A stretch of DNA of 64,000 nucleotides from Chionoecetes opilio (lineage: Eukaryota; Arthropoda; Malacostraca; Decapoda; Majidae). Positions 22,850 to 34,564 of this stretch are shown in pieces. Position 1 is the first letter of the stretch, and every line of letters starts with the position of its first letter. The notes under the pieces are model-generated. The model did not search any database, was not told where the DNA came from, and was given only the letters and a program-made list of their open reading frames with translations. Made by a program: the position numbers and the translations under genes. The DNA is taken from the NCBI GenBank assembly GCA_016584305.1, contig JACEEZ010005922.1:1-64000 (forward strand), written 5' to 3'.

Positions 22850-24543
22850 GAGGGGGCTCAACCCGGGGGGTGATGCTCCTGTTAGCGGACCCCCCACCCC
22901 CTACCGGGTTTTATCCAATCGGGCCCGTGGCTGACAACAATTCCCCCGCACCCCTACCTATAGGGGGCAAAAGGGTTTGGGGATATCTTTTAATTTACCG
23001 TAATGTACTTACTTAAACGGGGCAGTGCCCGTGGCGTCCGGGATACGGGGGCTTTTCCTCCCCAAAGGGTGGTTTAAAAACCCCCGGGATTGCCCGGGGG
23101 GGGCGGGGCCCTTTTCCCTTTTTTCCCCCCCCAGGTCCCCCGGCTTGCTACAGTTTCCCCCGGGGGGGATCCTTAAAAACGCCCACCCCGTCATAACTGT
23201 TTTAAATTAAAAACAAACCCATTGCGCTTGCCTCCCGGCGGACCGGGGTTCTCAAGGGGGCCTAAGGGCCCTGCTGCGTGGGGTCCCCACCCTAAACCCC
23301 GGGTTTTCCCGGGGGAGGCCCCGGGGAAAACCCTAGGGGCGGTATCCCAGCAGGACATCGCAGGCCCGTAGAGGTTTCACCCCCGCCCCCCCCCCCCCCA
23401 GCCCCCCGCGTGTCTCGCGCAATGCCCCGTGGTCCCCAGAGGGAACCCAGGAGAAGCCTCAGGGGCAGGTGTCTAGTAGGGTGTCGTATTAGCGTAGAGT
23501 TGCACCTCGCCCCTAGCCCCGCCGCGTGTATCGCGCAATGCCCCGTGGTCCCCAGAGTACCCTGAAGAGATGCCACAGGGGCGGGTTGTGTTGCAGGGAC
23601 GTCGTGACACCGTAGAGTTGCACCCCCGCCCCGTGGGGCAATGCGGGGCGATCCTCCGTCGCCCCGCCGCGGCCCCGTGGATCCCTGGGGGGCCCATAAG
23701 AGAAGCCCCAGGGGCGAGTTGTGTTGCAGGGACGTCGTGACACCGTAGAGTTGCACTCCCACCCGATGGGGCAATGCGGGGCGATCCTCCGTCGCCCCGC
23801 CGCGGCCCCCGGGATCTCAGGGGAGGGCCCAGGTGGAACCACAGGGGCAAAGACACAGAGGCAGGTGCTCTTGCAGGACGTCGGGACACCGTAGAGTGGA
23901 GTTGCACCTGCCCCGGGGGACAAAGCGGAGCGGCGGACGTTGGGGCGTCGGGTAAGGGCGTGGCGTGTGTTGGCGCGGCAGAGTGGGTCTCAGCTACCTA
24001 CCCGAGCGCGTACGCCACCCGAAGAGACCTTGAAGGAATACACGTTACACGTATACTCGCTCGCTGCACTTAGATAATACACTAGTCTCGTAGTCACGTA
24101 AGAGATCACCGAGCACCGCGACGCAGGACTGCCCACACTCAAAGCTAGAAAGATTCTCTTTTTCTCTCCTCTGTTCAGGGAGGCAGCGAGGCGTGTGTTG
24201 GTGGGTACAGGTTAAAGGTTATATCAGTGTGACAGTTAATCAGCGAGGTGTGAGGTGATGGTGCTGGGTCAGCACTCTTCTTATTCCTTCTCCTCGCCTT
24301 CTCTCTCTCTCGCTCCCTCCTCCTACTCCTCCTCACTCTAGGGGACGCTCATACACACCCACTCCTAACGTCAGCTATTTTGCAGTTAGCCTTTGCCCTC
24401 TCCATGATGGTTTGATAAGGATAAGTTGTGTCAGCAAAACATTGTCGCCTCTCTCTCTACCACTACCGTTATCAAAAATTCTCTCTCTTCCCTTATTCTC
24501 TTCTTCTATCCCCTTATTTATCCTTCGCTTTCCCCCGGACCCT
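22850..24543 (+). repeat. GC-rich element, copy 2 (clean right half)
   Basis: About 1.7 kb, whose borders are inferred from copy 1. It holds a GC-rich left part, a tandem core at 23340-23870, a unique part (CCCGAGCGCGTACGCC onward), a CT-rich stretch (24285-24340) and a right end at CCCCCGGACCC. There is no open frame with protein-like composition beyond the repeats. It could be a non-autonomous element or the regulatory region of a larger one. I see no long terminal repeats or inverted ends. Confidence 0.6.
23340..23870. repeat. ~117-bp GC-rich tandem repeat (about 4-5 units)
   Basis: Units share AGGGGCGGGTTGTGTTGCAG, GGACGTCGTGACACCGTAGA, GTTGCACC and a CGATCCTCCGTCGCCCCGCC segment. The open frames on the minus strand repeat the same peptide (VTTSLQHN...) and are by-products of a repeat unit close to a multiple of three, not a gene. 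Confidence 0.8.
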
Positions 24544-25189
24544 CACACTATTAATGACCGCATCGAGAATGGAGACATACTAAAGTGTATTGTGCGCTGT
24601 CATGAATATGTACAGTCGAGCTTTAAGGGCGTCGTTCAGTGAAACTTGAATTATGGCTCCGATCCCACTGAAATGTTTAAACAATAAATTACATTATTAT
24701 GCAGTATTCCTGGCCAAGTTTGAAGACGATAGGATTGTTAATTAAAATTATTTTAGTTTTTTTATTAAATTTGGGCGTTTTTTTTCAAACCTTAATTTTG
24801 TTTCCTTCCTCATAAATGATCATGTCAATTTGCTTTATACCACTCGATAACACAATCACTCCTTTGTTAGTATGATTTTAGCTGTTGCATTTAAGTTGGA
24901 TTTTGAACAATTTGTTTCATGTCGTACTGAATTTTACCATAGATTTTTTCATTATTTATGTCGCGTGCATTTTGGAGCGATGAACATACTCCCAAAACTG
25001 CCTATTGCATGCTTCTGTCAAATGCTGAATCAGATTAGGAATAAGTCAAACCGTTTTAAAGGTTATAGAAAATATTTACCACTAATGAGGGAAAAAAAGT
25101 TATGAGCAGTAAATTGTTTTGTCAATTTTTTTATTTTTTTCAAAGTTTATTTGTGTTGCTTTTTTCCAACTTTCTTTGTCTTCCTCTTC
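24544..25189. other. Unassigned AT-rich sequence
   Basis: Clean sequence without a recognised gene. A 77-codon frame at 24872-25105 (plus) has protein-like composition but no family I know. Confidence 0.4.
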
Positions 25190-25740
25190 TTCGCTGAAGA
25201 TGTTGACTTCCTCTTCGTCTTCAAGTCCTTCCTTCGAACGGCAGCGAGGAGGTGAGGCTAGTTGGGAAAACCCAGGTAGCAGAGAAAGGAAGAGTCTCTG
25301 TGGCCAAAATTGTGTTCCAGGGCTGTGGCTTGAGTCACTAAGATCGTCCTGTACAGCCCTGCAAACTTATCCTTGGAGACTTTTCTCCAACCCTTGGCGT
25401 GGAGGCTTTCGTTTGGATTTTGTGTTCTCCCTTGCAGGCACCTGTGAAGGAGGTCAGTGTTTGTCAGGTTCCAATAAACAGACTTGATGAGGTCAAGCTT
25501 CTCCTGTGGTAGCTTTGCAAGTTGGAGCTGCTTCTCGCTGTGTGGTGCAGGTTCCTCCTCCTTGGCTTCTGCCCGCTTCACCCAGCACCATGAAGGCTTG
25601 GCTTCTCCCTTGGGGCAAAGAGCGTGCTCATTGTTTTCCTTGGCGCTGAGGTGGAAAAAGCTTGCCCATATTGCTTTCCTCATCACAGTCTCGCTCGTGT
25701 TTATATTACTACGGATGGCCATGCCATGACCATGGCCATG
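25190..25740 (-). pseudogene. Mutator-like transposase, C-terminal fragment
   Basis: From about 25738 the minus-strand frame reads GMAIRSN, then KAIWASFFHLSAKE, HALCPKGEAKPSWC, and about 50 residues later LLHRCLQGRTQNPNESLH and ALEHNFGHRD. The GRTQN-x-NES(L) block with the preceding H-x-LCP...WC is the C-terminal signature I associate with invertebrate Mutator-like transposase proteins. The Lys/Arg-rich tail (about 25190-25250, minus) fits the family. The N-terminal part, including catalytic residues, is absent: upstream is a GCCATG-type simple repeat (25715-25775) that supplies a spurious start. It is truncated, hence inactive. Confidence 0.65.
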
Positions 25741-25970
25741 CACAGGGCCATGCCCATGCCATGCCATGGGGTGCACAAAAAACGCGCGCTCCCGTTGTGG
25801 CAACAGGCCACATTCCGCGCGGAGGGGTCTTTAAATGGGGATTTAAAGAGGCTTTGTGATGATCTGATAATTATAATAGTCTGTCCACGTTTTCCTCTAG
25901 GCAACAGCTTTCTCTGATAGCAGTTTTAAAAAACTATAGTTTTGAGACATAAATTCGATGAACGCCCCCC

Positions 25971-26243
25971 TTAAAGAATTCTGATAAAACGCTCCGCAAT
26001 GCTGCTTTTTGTCTTCTGTGAATAGACACTATAAAATTTTAGATTTCGGGTGTCTAAGTAGCTCTGAAGCTTCCTATTATAAAATTCCTTGCCACGATCA
26101 ATGAACAATCGCGACACGCCCTTAACAATATCATATTCCTCTAGTGCTCTCTTCATGGCCACTAGCATGGAGTTTCCGTCTTTCCGACGCAGAGGGAATG
26201 CTTCTACATGCCTTGAAAACACGTCAATGCATACTAGAATATA
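25971..26243 (-). pseudogene. Polinton/Maverick-type integrase core fragment
   Basis: The frame starts in AT-rich sequence with ILVCIDVFSRHVEAFPL, continues with LFIDRGKEFYNRK, and ends with SSIAERFIRIL and a stop at 25970. These are the three catalytic blocks of a retroviral-type integrase (D in CID, D in IDRGKEF, E in AERF). The FYN-x-x-x-Q and YS-x-YS-x-K-x-S wording is typical of Polinton/Maverick integrases rather than of Gypsy. All three acidic residues are present, but the zinc and C-terminal domains are missing. It may derive from the same kind of element as the polymerase at 53217-56560. Confidence 0.7.
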
Positions 26244-27239
26244 ATTATATAATTAATTAATTAATATAAATAATTATAATTATATAATTAATATATGGTT
26301 GTATTGCGATAACACTTTCATGCCCGCCAGATATGCTGCAAATACAACTCGAGGTTTTGGATAAAAAAAAAATTGCCCGACTCTTATATTTTCTGGGTTG
26401 TAATTTATGCAGAGTGTAGGCTCTGGAGTTGTCAAGAAACTTATGAATGTCTTTCAAAGGAATGTCTAAGGGCTCTTGCCGCCGCATACAATGTCCGCGC
26501 ACCGCCTAAAGTACCTGATTCTTGTATAGTTTTTTTCATTTTCTTTGTTCGAGGGAGACAATTCCACATCCTCTTCATTTGCACCTTCTACTCCAGCCAT
26601 GAGTACGCAACCTCACAGGGTCCTTTGTCGGCAATATTTGATCAGAGTGACAATTTCTTGTGGTTGGTTATACCACTCTGCCAGAATTTTTTAAAACCCT
26701 AGGGCTTACCCGTGACCAAAATCGTTATAAGCACTCAGGAAAAACCTTGCTTTCTCTATCCCAAATATAGTTTTCGCCCCAGATTTTTTATCGGCCCGAG
26801 ATCTCTCTGTTTGAGAAAAAGGGAAATGAGTGCAATTGAGAGATTTTTACTAGGGAACATACCGACCTTGAATAAATTATTTTGAAAATTTCCAAAAGGG
26901 CACTCTTTCCAGGTGTCCTTTTTTTTAAAAAACATTTGCCACCGTTTCATCATTTCCCGACCGTGAAAATTTAAATCATCATACCAACAGAAAACCCCTT
27001 TATTTTTCTAAAGGGGGGGATAAAACCTTTTTGGGGGGTCTAAAATTTTCCCTTACTAACCGTTACATTTTCGCGTAGATGTGGTGGGTCTTAAAGGGGT
27101 GTTCCTTGCCACAAATAAGAACTCTATAAAATTTTCCCAAGTGTATTTTTTAACTATGCGCGTAAACCAGTACGGTTTTAACCCAACCCAGGGGCCCCCC
27201 CACCCCCACGAATTTTTTCCTCCTCGTTCTCTAGGCCCC
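26244..27239. other. Unassigned sequence; (TA/AATT) tract at 26240-26295
   Basis: A short AT-rich tract is followed by sequence with no family recognised. Noise resumes at about 26680. Confidence 0.35.
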
Positions 27240-30200
27240 GTTGGGGGAGTCCCTTTGTGGGGGTAGCGGGGCTTGAAGCGTGGTCGACGGCCCCAACCTA
27301 CTCTGGGGGCCCTGCCTGCCATTGTTGGGTTCGGGGGCCCCGTGGGCCCTCGTGGCCCAGGCGCCCCCCCTTCGTCACTGGGGGGTTGGAAACCTTTTCC
27401 GGGTTGATGTCGTTTTATGCTTTCCCCCCCCCTTTCCCCTTCCTTTCTTAGGGCGTTTTGTGGGCCCGGTGAGACCCTTCTCCCCGTCCCCCGCTTTTCC
27501 CCTTTTAAAATACTTCCGCTCCCTCCCCACGTGTTTCCGTGCGGGGCACCCTGTATATTCCCCACCCCCACCCCTCTATCGGAAAAGGTTTGAGTCCCCG
27601 GGGGGGCGGGTTGTATTTTCCCTTCGGTGGGCAGCACGCTTCTTTGGGGGGGGGGGTTTGGGGTAAGACGGGGGGTCCAGTGGGGCCCCCGCTGGTCAAG
27701 GGTTTGGTCATGCGTTGGCTAGGGCCAAGCGGAGGTTGCCTGGGGGGGCACCGCATGGGCCCCCGGGGCGCCACCACCCCCTAGGCAACCGAAGCGTATA
27801 CTTCCCCGCTACCCCTGGAGTTTTTGGGGTGAGGCCCTTTCCCCCCAACAGCCCCACCCTTCCCCTGGGTTGGGGGTCCTTTGGTTGGGGGGGGGGCGGG
27901 GGGAAGGGGAAGTAATTTTTTATGAGTCAATAAATTTAAATTTTCCCCCCGGGCCTGCTTCTCCCCTGACGTCCGCTTTTTCCTCGCCCTCTCCCTTTGG
28001 GATCCTCTACATTCCCAAATCTGGCCCCTTTTCCCGGGCCCGACGGGGCACGGGGGGGCGGGCCCCCCCTTCCTCCTCAGTTTTCCCCGGCCCCTGGGGG
28101 CCCCTGCATAAAGGGGACGCAGACGGGGATTGAGAGCCAAAGGGGCCCCTGGGGCATTTCAAATTTTTGGACCCCCTTGCTTCGTCTAACGTGTCTGGCC
28201 TTGTTTTAACAGAGCATTACGTGATATTTTCAAGGTTAGGTTTTGGGGTTTCGCCCCATCCGTTTATTTATGTTTGAAAAGGACAATCAAATAGGTGCAA
28301 ACAAAAAATTTTGCTGCAGCAGATGATGCACCCTTTGCTTAGGGGAAAACCACAAAGAGGAAATTTTGGAGCGGGGGACATTACAGACTAAATCATTCGC
28401 TCTGTAAATTTTGGGAGACGGCCCTGATGACTACACCCCAAACACTTTTGGGGAAACTGCGAAAATCAAACCCCAACTGTCCGCCAAGCCCTCCCCTTTT
28501 TGGTACGTGGTTTATTAAAGGAAAGTGGGGGGAAACCTTTTTTTTTCGGCGGGGTTTTTGGAGAAAAAAATTTGGGAAATGACCCCGGGAAAGGGCCCAA
28601 ACCTTTAAAAGGTAGGGCGGGGGGTTCAAACCCGGGAGCCAAGGCCCCTTACTGGGCTGGGGTTTCCCCTTCCACATGCCCCACCGATGACGGGCTTTTT
28701 TTGTACCATCAAACCTCACCCAAAAAATTTAAATTTCCCAGCAAAAGCGAAAAAGTTTACAACTACGGCCTCTTTGATTTTTCCGGAGGCGGGAAATACT
28801 AAACATGTCCCCGGAAAAGACCAACGGGGTTTTTAATAAGGTAGAAAAAGAAAAAACCCTGATATTATAATTTCTACGGATAAATCCCCCTATTCCATCA
28901 GGGGGGCCCCCAATCTCTAAAGTAAAACCTTTACCCGCCCCGCCCTATGCGTCTTTGAGTGCTACAGCTTTGGGCCGGGGGAAAAAAATGTTGTAAATCC
29001 CCCCCTCGTTTGTGGCGATGCTCGGCTTGGGTTCCCATGCCACAGCTGACGGGTACGTAAACCCCCTTTACTGTTTCCCACGCCGTGTTGATAAACCCCC
29101 CGAGTTCCCGACAGCGTGGACTTAAAAATTTAAAAGAAGACTTTCCTTTTTTTGGGCCCCAAATCCCCAATTTTCATCTTAGGAGCCCCAGAAGAAAACC
29201 CTTTCCCACGGGAAAAGCGGGTGGGGGGGGAAGCGGGCCCTACGCATCCGCGAGGCTGCGCTTCTTCTAAGACTCCTAATCACCCTCCCGGCAGTTCCCC
29301 CCCAACCACATTCCTAACCTAATCCATCCTTTCCAAGTGAAGAATAATTTCTCGCTATTGACCTGGGGACTTTGTGGAGTCTGCTGACTTTTTCTCATAA
29401 TGAGCCCCCCAACCCAAACCCTCGTGTGTGAAATCCCGCACACGGGAAAAATGCCATTAGTGACTCCTCCTCAAAAGAGGCCCCCCCAAAACCCCATCCT
29501 AAAAAAGAGCCCCTCAGAAGCGAACTCGCAGTTCAAATGAGCCCTTAGAGTCAGTAGGCGCCCCTCCGGAAAAATTTTAAATTTTCTGAGCAGGGGGGAT
29601 GGATTTGGCGTAAAGATACACCTACTGAAAAGGTGGGATTACTGACTTACCCCTAAAAATAAACTCCCCCTGTTACCCCCCCTTGAAGCGGTGCGACACA
29701 GCTTAACAACACGCTGATGGGGGAAGGTTTCACAACCAATCGGGCAAGAACCCTCGTCGGACATCAAAAACCTAGAAGGGGTTTAAAATCTTCTGTCGTA
29801 ATTTCCCGGCATCTTTGGGGGGGAATACGGTCTCTACAAACTGCCGCGGGCCCCTGGGTATGAAAAACCCCAATTTCACCCCCAATATGTACCCCAAAGG
29901 GCCAATCAAAAATTGAAAAAGTAAGGGAAAAGTTTTACCATCTTCTACAAAACAAAAAAAAAAGATGTTGCGTTTTTCAAATAGCGCAGCGTCTAAAAAA
30001 GCGAAAGGGTTTTCTACGCAATTCACTTTCACCCCCCAAAATAGCATCTTCAATCCTCCAATGGAATATTCGGGGATTACGTGCAAACGGGGAAGAACTA
30101 TTTCCTTTCATAAAACGATTTGGCCCCAAGAAAAATTCCCTATTTTTAAAAGAGACAATGATAGGGCGGGGAAGGTTTTCCCTGCCCAAAAGGTTTTTAT

Positions 30201-33200
30201 CCCTTTTCCAACACCCCACCCCCCGAAAGGTGGGTGGTTTTTAGTGGTGGTTGTGGCCTTTCCCATCTTTCGGGATGCCCCCTTAACGTCTCCCGCTGCA
30301 ATCACCCTTGCAGGCTATAGCAGGTCGTACCATTGCACAAAAACCTACACTGCCCTGCTAAATTTATATCTCCTCCAAAAAAACGACATACCTCTCCAGG
30401 GATCTTGGGGATCTTATGCGCCATTTTCCCCGCCATTTTTTTTTCCTTGAAACATGAAGGGGCGGCATTTTCTTTTTGGGCGAGATTCCACCAAAAATCG
30501 TCGGGGGTGATTCCCCCTGGGAACCCTTATATATAAAAAAATTAAATATTTTAAAAAAGGGGGAACCTACACATTTCCATTCGCGGGAAGGGGAAACATT
30601 GAGTAATGCCTATCACTTCTGCAGTCCACGGGCCCCCTTTTCGACTTTTCTGGGAGGTGGCCGATTCTTTTTCGGGGAAAGTTGAACCTTTAAATCCCAA
30701 AATATTTAAAGCAGTGTCACGCCCCCTTCCCGATTTCCCCCAAAAGGTGCCTCTTCGTTCCGTCGGGGAAGGGCTTTAAAAAAAAAGGCTTGTGTTTTTG
30801 AACTTTAATATGATAAACTTTCAGAAAATGTTTTAGGCCGAAAGATTACTTTGTGTCTCAAATTTTCCAGTTGAAACCCGGGCTGAGCATCCCCCGCACT
30901 TCTGGCTCTTTCTATCGGGGCCTTTTCCCGGGGTGGAATGGGGTTTTGTAGGGCCCGCGAGGAATCACTCCCGCCGTGCTGAGGCCCCAATAAAAAAATC
31001 GCGGAAAAACTTCATTTAGACTAAAAATATTTTTTCACAGATCAAGAGCTAAAATACCATCGGGTAATGAAAGGGGCTCGTAAATCCTCTTGGGGGGCTT
31101 ATATAAGTAAATCGTGCATCAACCCCGGTGCCCAAAGGGTTTGGAAAAGAGTGGAAAAATAAAGGGGGGAAATTTTAAAACCCATCCCCCCCCCCATTTT
31201 CTACGATTAAGGGTGACCCTATGGCGGACCCCTTGACTGAAAGCAGGGGAAATTTTTGGTTTCCCCAATTTTGTGTAAAGGGGGCCCCGACAGCCCTTTG
31301 CGTTTTCCAATGCTGGGGAAAGCCCTGCGACGGGAAAACAGGGGCATGATTTTTCATCTAGAGGGGGGGAACCTTACAAGGTTCTTTTTACACCTCGTGA
31401 GCTATGTCAAGCCATAAAAGGTTTGCGATGACACTTCCCCAGGTAAAGTTTATATACCTAGCCCCCCCGAGGCTCTGTAAAAACTAAGGATGGGCTCTAA
31501 TTTTTTGGGTTGGGGCATCTATAATAGATTTTGGATTAAAGGGAAACCCTTTCCCCAAATTAGTTTGGGGGGGGGCGGTGGTGATCCCGATCCCTAAGCC
31601 GGGGAAGGCCCTAAAATACCGGCAAAATTTTCCGGCCCATATCCCAAATTTTCATTTTTTTTGTAAGTTTTCAAAAAAATGGAAAATTTTAGTCGACTTA
31701 TATTTTTTTGGAAGGGGGAAATTTTTTTCTCGGGGGTTCTCAGTGTGGTTTCCGTAAGCTTTAAAATTCAAATACGGAAGCGCTTTTTTCCCTTAGATAT
31801 CCATAGGGGGGCCCCTTCGCCTCTCGAAAAACCCCAAATGGACCATTTTTTTTGACCTTAAAAAAGGTTTACGACAGGGTTTGGAGACACGGTAAAATTG
31901 CAATCTCTGTTGATTCGGGCTAAAGGTTTTTTTGCCTGTTTTTCCCCCAGAGTTTCCTACCCAAACCGGGTTTTAGGGGTTCGAGTTGAAAAATTTCTGC
32001 CCTTCTAAACACCCCTTCCAGGGGGCATCCCCCAAGGGCTCTGAGTATGCTCTTTTCGCGTGGCCATCAAGGGTATTGTTGATTGTACTGCCAGAAGGGG
32101 GTTGTTAGTACCCTTTCGTGGATGATTTAAACAAACTCTTTTGCTGCTTCAGGGTGTCGGTTGCAGAGAGAAACTTCAACTTTCTAATTTTTAAAGTTGG
32201 GAAAGGAGAAAGAATCGGGCTTCCCGGGGGTTTTTTTCCAACGAAGACTGTAAAAGGGTTTATTTTTTCAGAAAACCCCTGGGATTCATCCCCACCCAAA
32301 CCCGTATCTGTACGATAAGAGAATACAATTTTAGGGAAAAAGAAACCCCCTTTTTTGGACTCATTTTTTACAATAAAACTGACTTTGGGGGCCCCCACCT
32401 TTGTTCTTTCAAGATGACTGTCCTTTCCGGGCCATGGGTCTACTGGAAGTCCTCTCGCCCCACCACTGGGGGGCTGACGCGCTAAAACTCCCCCATCTTC
32501 ACCGTCACTTTTCCTTTTTGAACTTGAATATGGATTTGAAAATGTACTTTCCCCTGCCCACCCACTCGGGCTGCGGATGCTGGATTCGGTACAATTTATG
32601 CTGGGGTTTTCCCTCTGGCGACCGGGGGGGGTTTAAGGGCATCTCCCCTCCCAAGTCCCATTGGGGGTGCTGGTGCCTCCCCCTTAGATCTTCAAAGCCA
32701 GTCCCTCCTGTTAAGAGTTGGTATCGGGCCCCCAAAGCCTCCCCGATCAAAATTGCCCTGCTGTGTCTTGTGATTTTAGGATCGGGAAATTAACCATGGG
32801 CGAAAAAGCTTACCCAAAGCCCCTTTGGGTTTCCCATTGACAGATTTTTATGGAGACCCCTATCCTTCCCTGCTTTTAAAGGATTGCCCCCATAGGCCTA
32901 GACAGCGGCCCCTAGCCCTTTTTCCCCGAAGTGGGCCTTCGCAAAAAACTTTCCGCTCTCCCAAAGGGTCTTTCCCCCCTCAGGGTGAGCGGGGCCCCCT
33001 TTTTTTGGGCCACTTTTGGGACACTCAGATTCGGGCCCGTCTTTACTGATGGGTTTCCAAAACGACCCAAGGAGTTGGAACGGGGGTCTTTTTTCCCAAA
33101 CGTTTTTTAAAAAAGGCCCTTTGCCCTTTCCCAAATGTTTTTATCTGTTTTTACGGTGAAAAAAAGGTTTCATTTTATATTCTTCATGTTATTTTTACCC

Positions 33201-34075
33201 TTCCGGATGTCTCTTTTACAATTTTTTTAGTGATTCTTTTTAGTGCTCTTCAAACATATGTTAAAATTTTTAATCTCCCCATCCCCTGGTCAATGCCCTC
33301 CTGGAAAAGGGTTTTTTCTGCTCAAAAAGGCGGGGGCCGGCGGTCAGGGTTTTTTTTGGGGACCGGGACATGTAGTGTTGCCCGGGAATGAGAAGCTGAT
33401 GCCTTGGGGAAAAGGGTGCAGCTAGAAGACCAGCCCCTATCACATTTTTCGTGCCGGCTACGGAAAACCCGCCCTTTTGGCAAACCCTAGATCAGTTCAC
33501 AAAAAGTTGGCAGGAACGCTGGAACTATTTGGGCAAAAAAAACTGCGCACCTCCGCCCAAAAATACGAGGCTGGAAACTAATGCGGGCCCCTTTCCCGGG
33601 GATGGGAGACTGCCCCGGCACGAAATTTCGATTGGTCACACCTAAAATTAAATCATGGGTTCCCCAGGAGGGGGGCCACCCTCCTTACTGTGATGATTTT
33701 TTGGGCCCCTTAACTGTGCGGCACTTCCTTTGGCGAGTGTTCCCCGTCTTGGGGGCCCAGTGTGGGAATTTTTTTGTTTGGGTTTTTCGGGGTTTGGACG
33801 GTGCCCTTTCCGTCTCTTCCTGGCATTTTGGGGGAAAAGGTGGTTTTTCTCCGGGACCCTGAAATCCATACCTTTAATTTAGAAAGGGGGCCCCTTTTCA
33901 ACAAGTTATGATTTTTTAATATTCACTTATTTTTTTTTTTAATGTACTTTTTGGGTTTTTTTAGTATTTGTTATTTTTAAAAATTTTTTTTTCTATCTTA
34001 AATTTTGTTTTTTAAACTTTATTTTTTATGTATCTTATGTAAACAGGCGTTTAATAACCCCCCAGTTTTCGGCGC
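27240..34075 (+). mobile_element. LINE retrotransposon copy 2 (same family as 6165-12895), noisy
   Basis: Inverted relative to copy 1 and collinear over its full length: the 5' edge at about 27240, ORF1 region 28100-29300 (CACTTGGAAAGGATGGATTAGG region near 29320), RT start IPIPKPGK near 31575, VDD motif near 32118, RNase H region about 33250-33420 and Cys/His tail 33600-33870. Similarity ends just past GGCGCC-TTAAAAAT at 34075, followed by ATCAATCAATTTAATCAATC, which may be a simple 3' tail. Nearly every mixed-sequence segment of copy 1 appears here with single bases replaced by neighbours to make runs, so the frame cannot be judged. Confidence 0.8.
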
Positions 34076-34194
34076 CTTAAAAATATAATCAATCAATTTA
34101 ATCAATCCCCTTTTCTAGGAAAAAAATCAACAAGGTTTTTTTCCATAGCACCCTTCCCTAATGACTGAACAGTCACGAATGGTAATTTTTTCTC

Positions 34195-34512
34195 CCCCTC
34201 CTTTTGTCTCTCTCTCTGTCCGTCCCTTTGTCTGTTGGCTCTCTGTCTGTTTTGTCTCTCTGTCTGTGTTTTCTTCTGTCGGTCTCTCTCTCTCTCTCTC
34301 TCCCCTATCTCTCTCTTCCTCCTCTCTCCTTTTCTCTCTCTCCCCTCTCTCTCCCCTCTCTCTCTCTCTCTTCATTTTTTCTCTATCTCTCTCTATCCTC
34401 TTTCCCCTCTCTCTCTTTTCCCCCTCTCCTTTCTCTCTCTCCACCCCCTCTCTCTTCTCTTCTCTCTCCCTTCCCCTTCTCGCCCCCCCTCTCTTTTTCT
34501 CTCTCTCCTCAA
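34195..34512. repeat. (CT)n-rich microsatellite
   Basis: About 320 bases of TCTC with TCTG and CCCC variants. The long Ser/Leu-rich frames on both strands are low complexity. Confidence 0.9.
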
Positions 34513-34564
34513 TATGCGGGGGGGGGAAGTGGTAGGGCAGGATCCCCATGTCCATTTTAGGAAT

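Noticed and set aside
23292..23923. Three overlapping frames of 136-160 codons on the minus strand
   Set aside because: The peptide repeats with the ~117-bp DNA unit and all three frames stay open, so this is a repeat effect and not selection on a protein.
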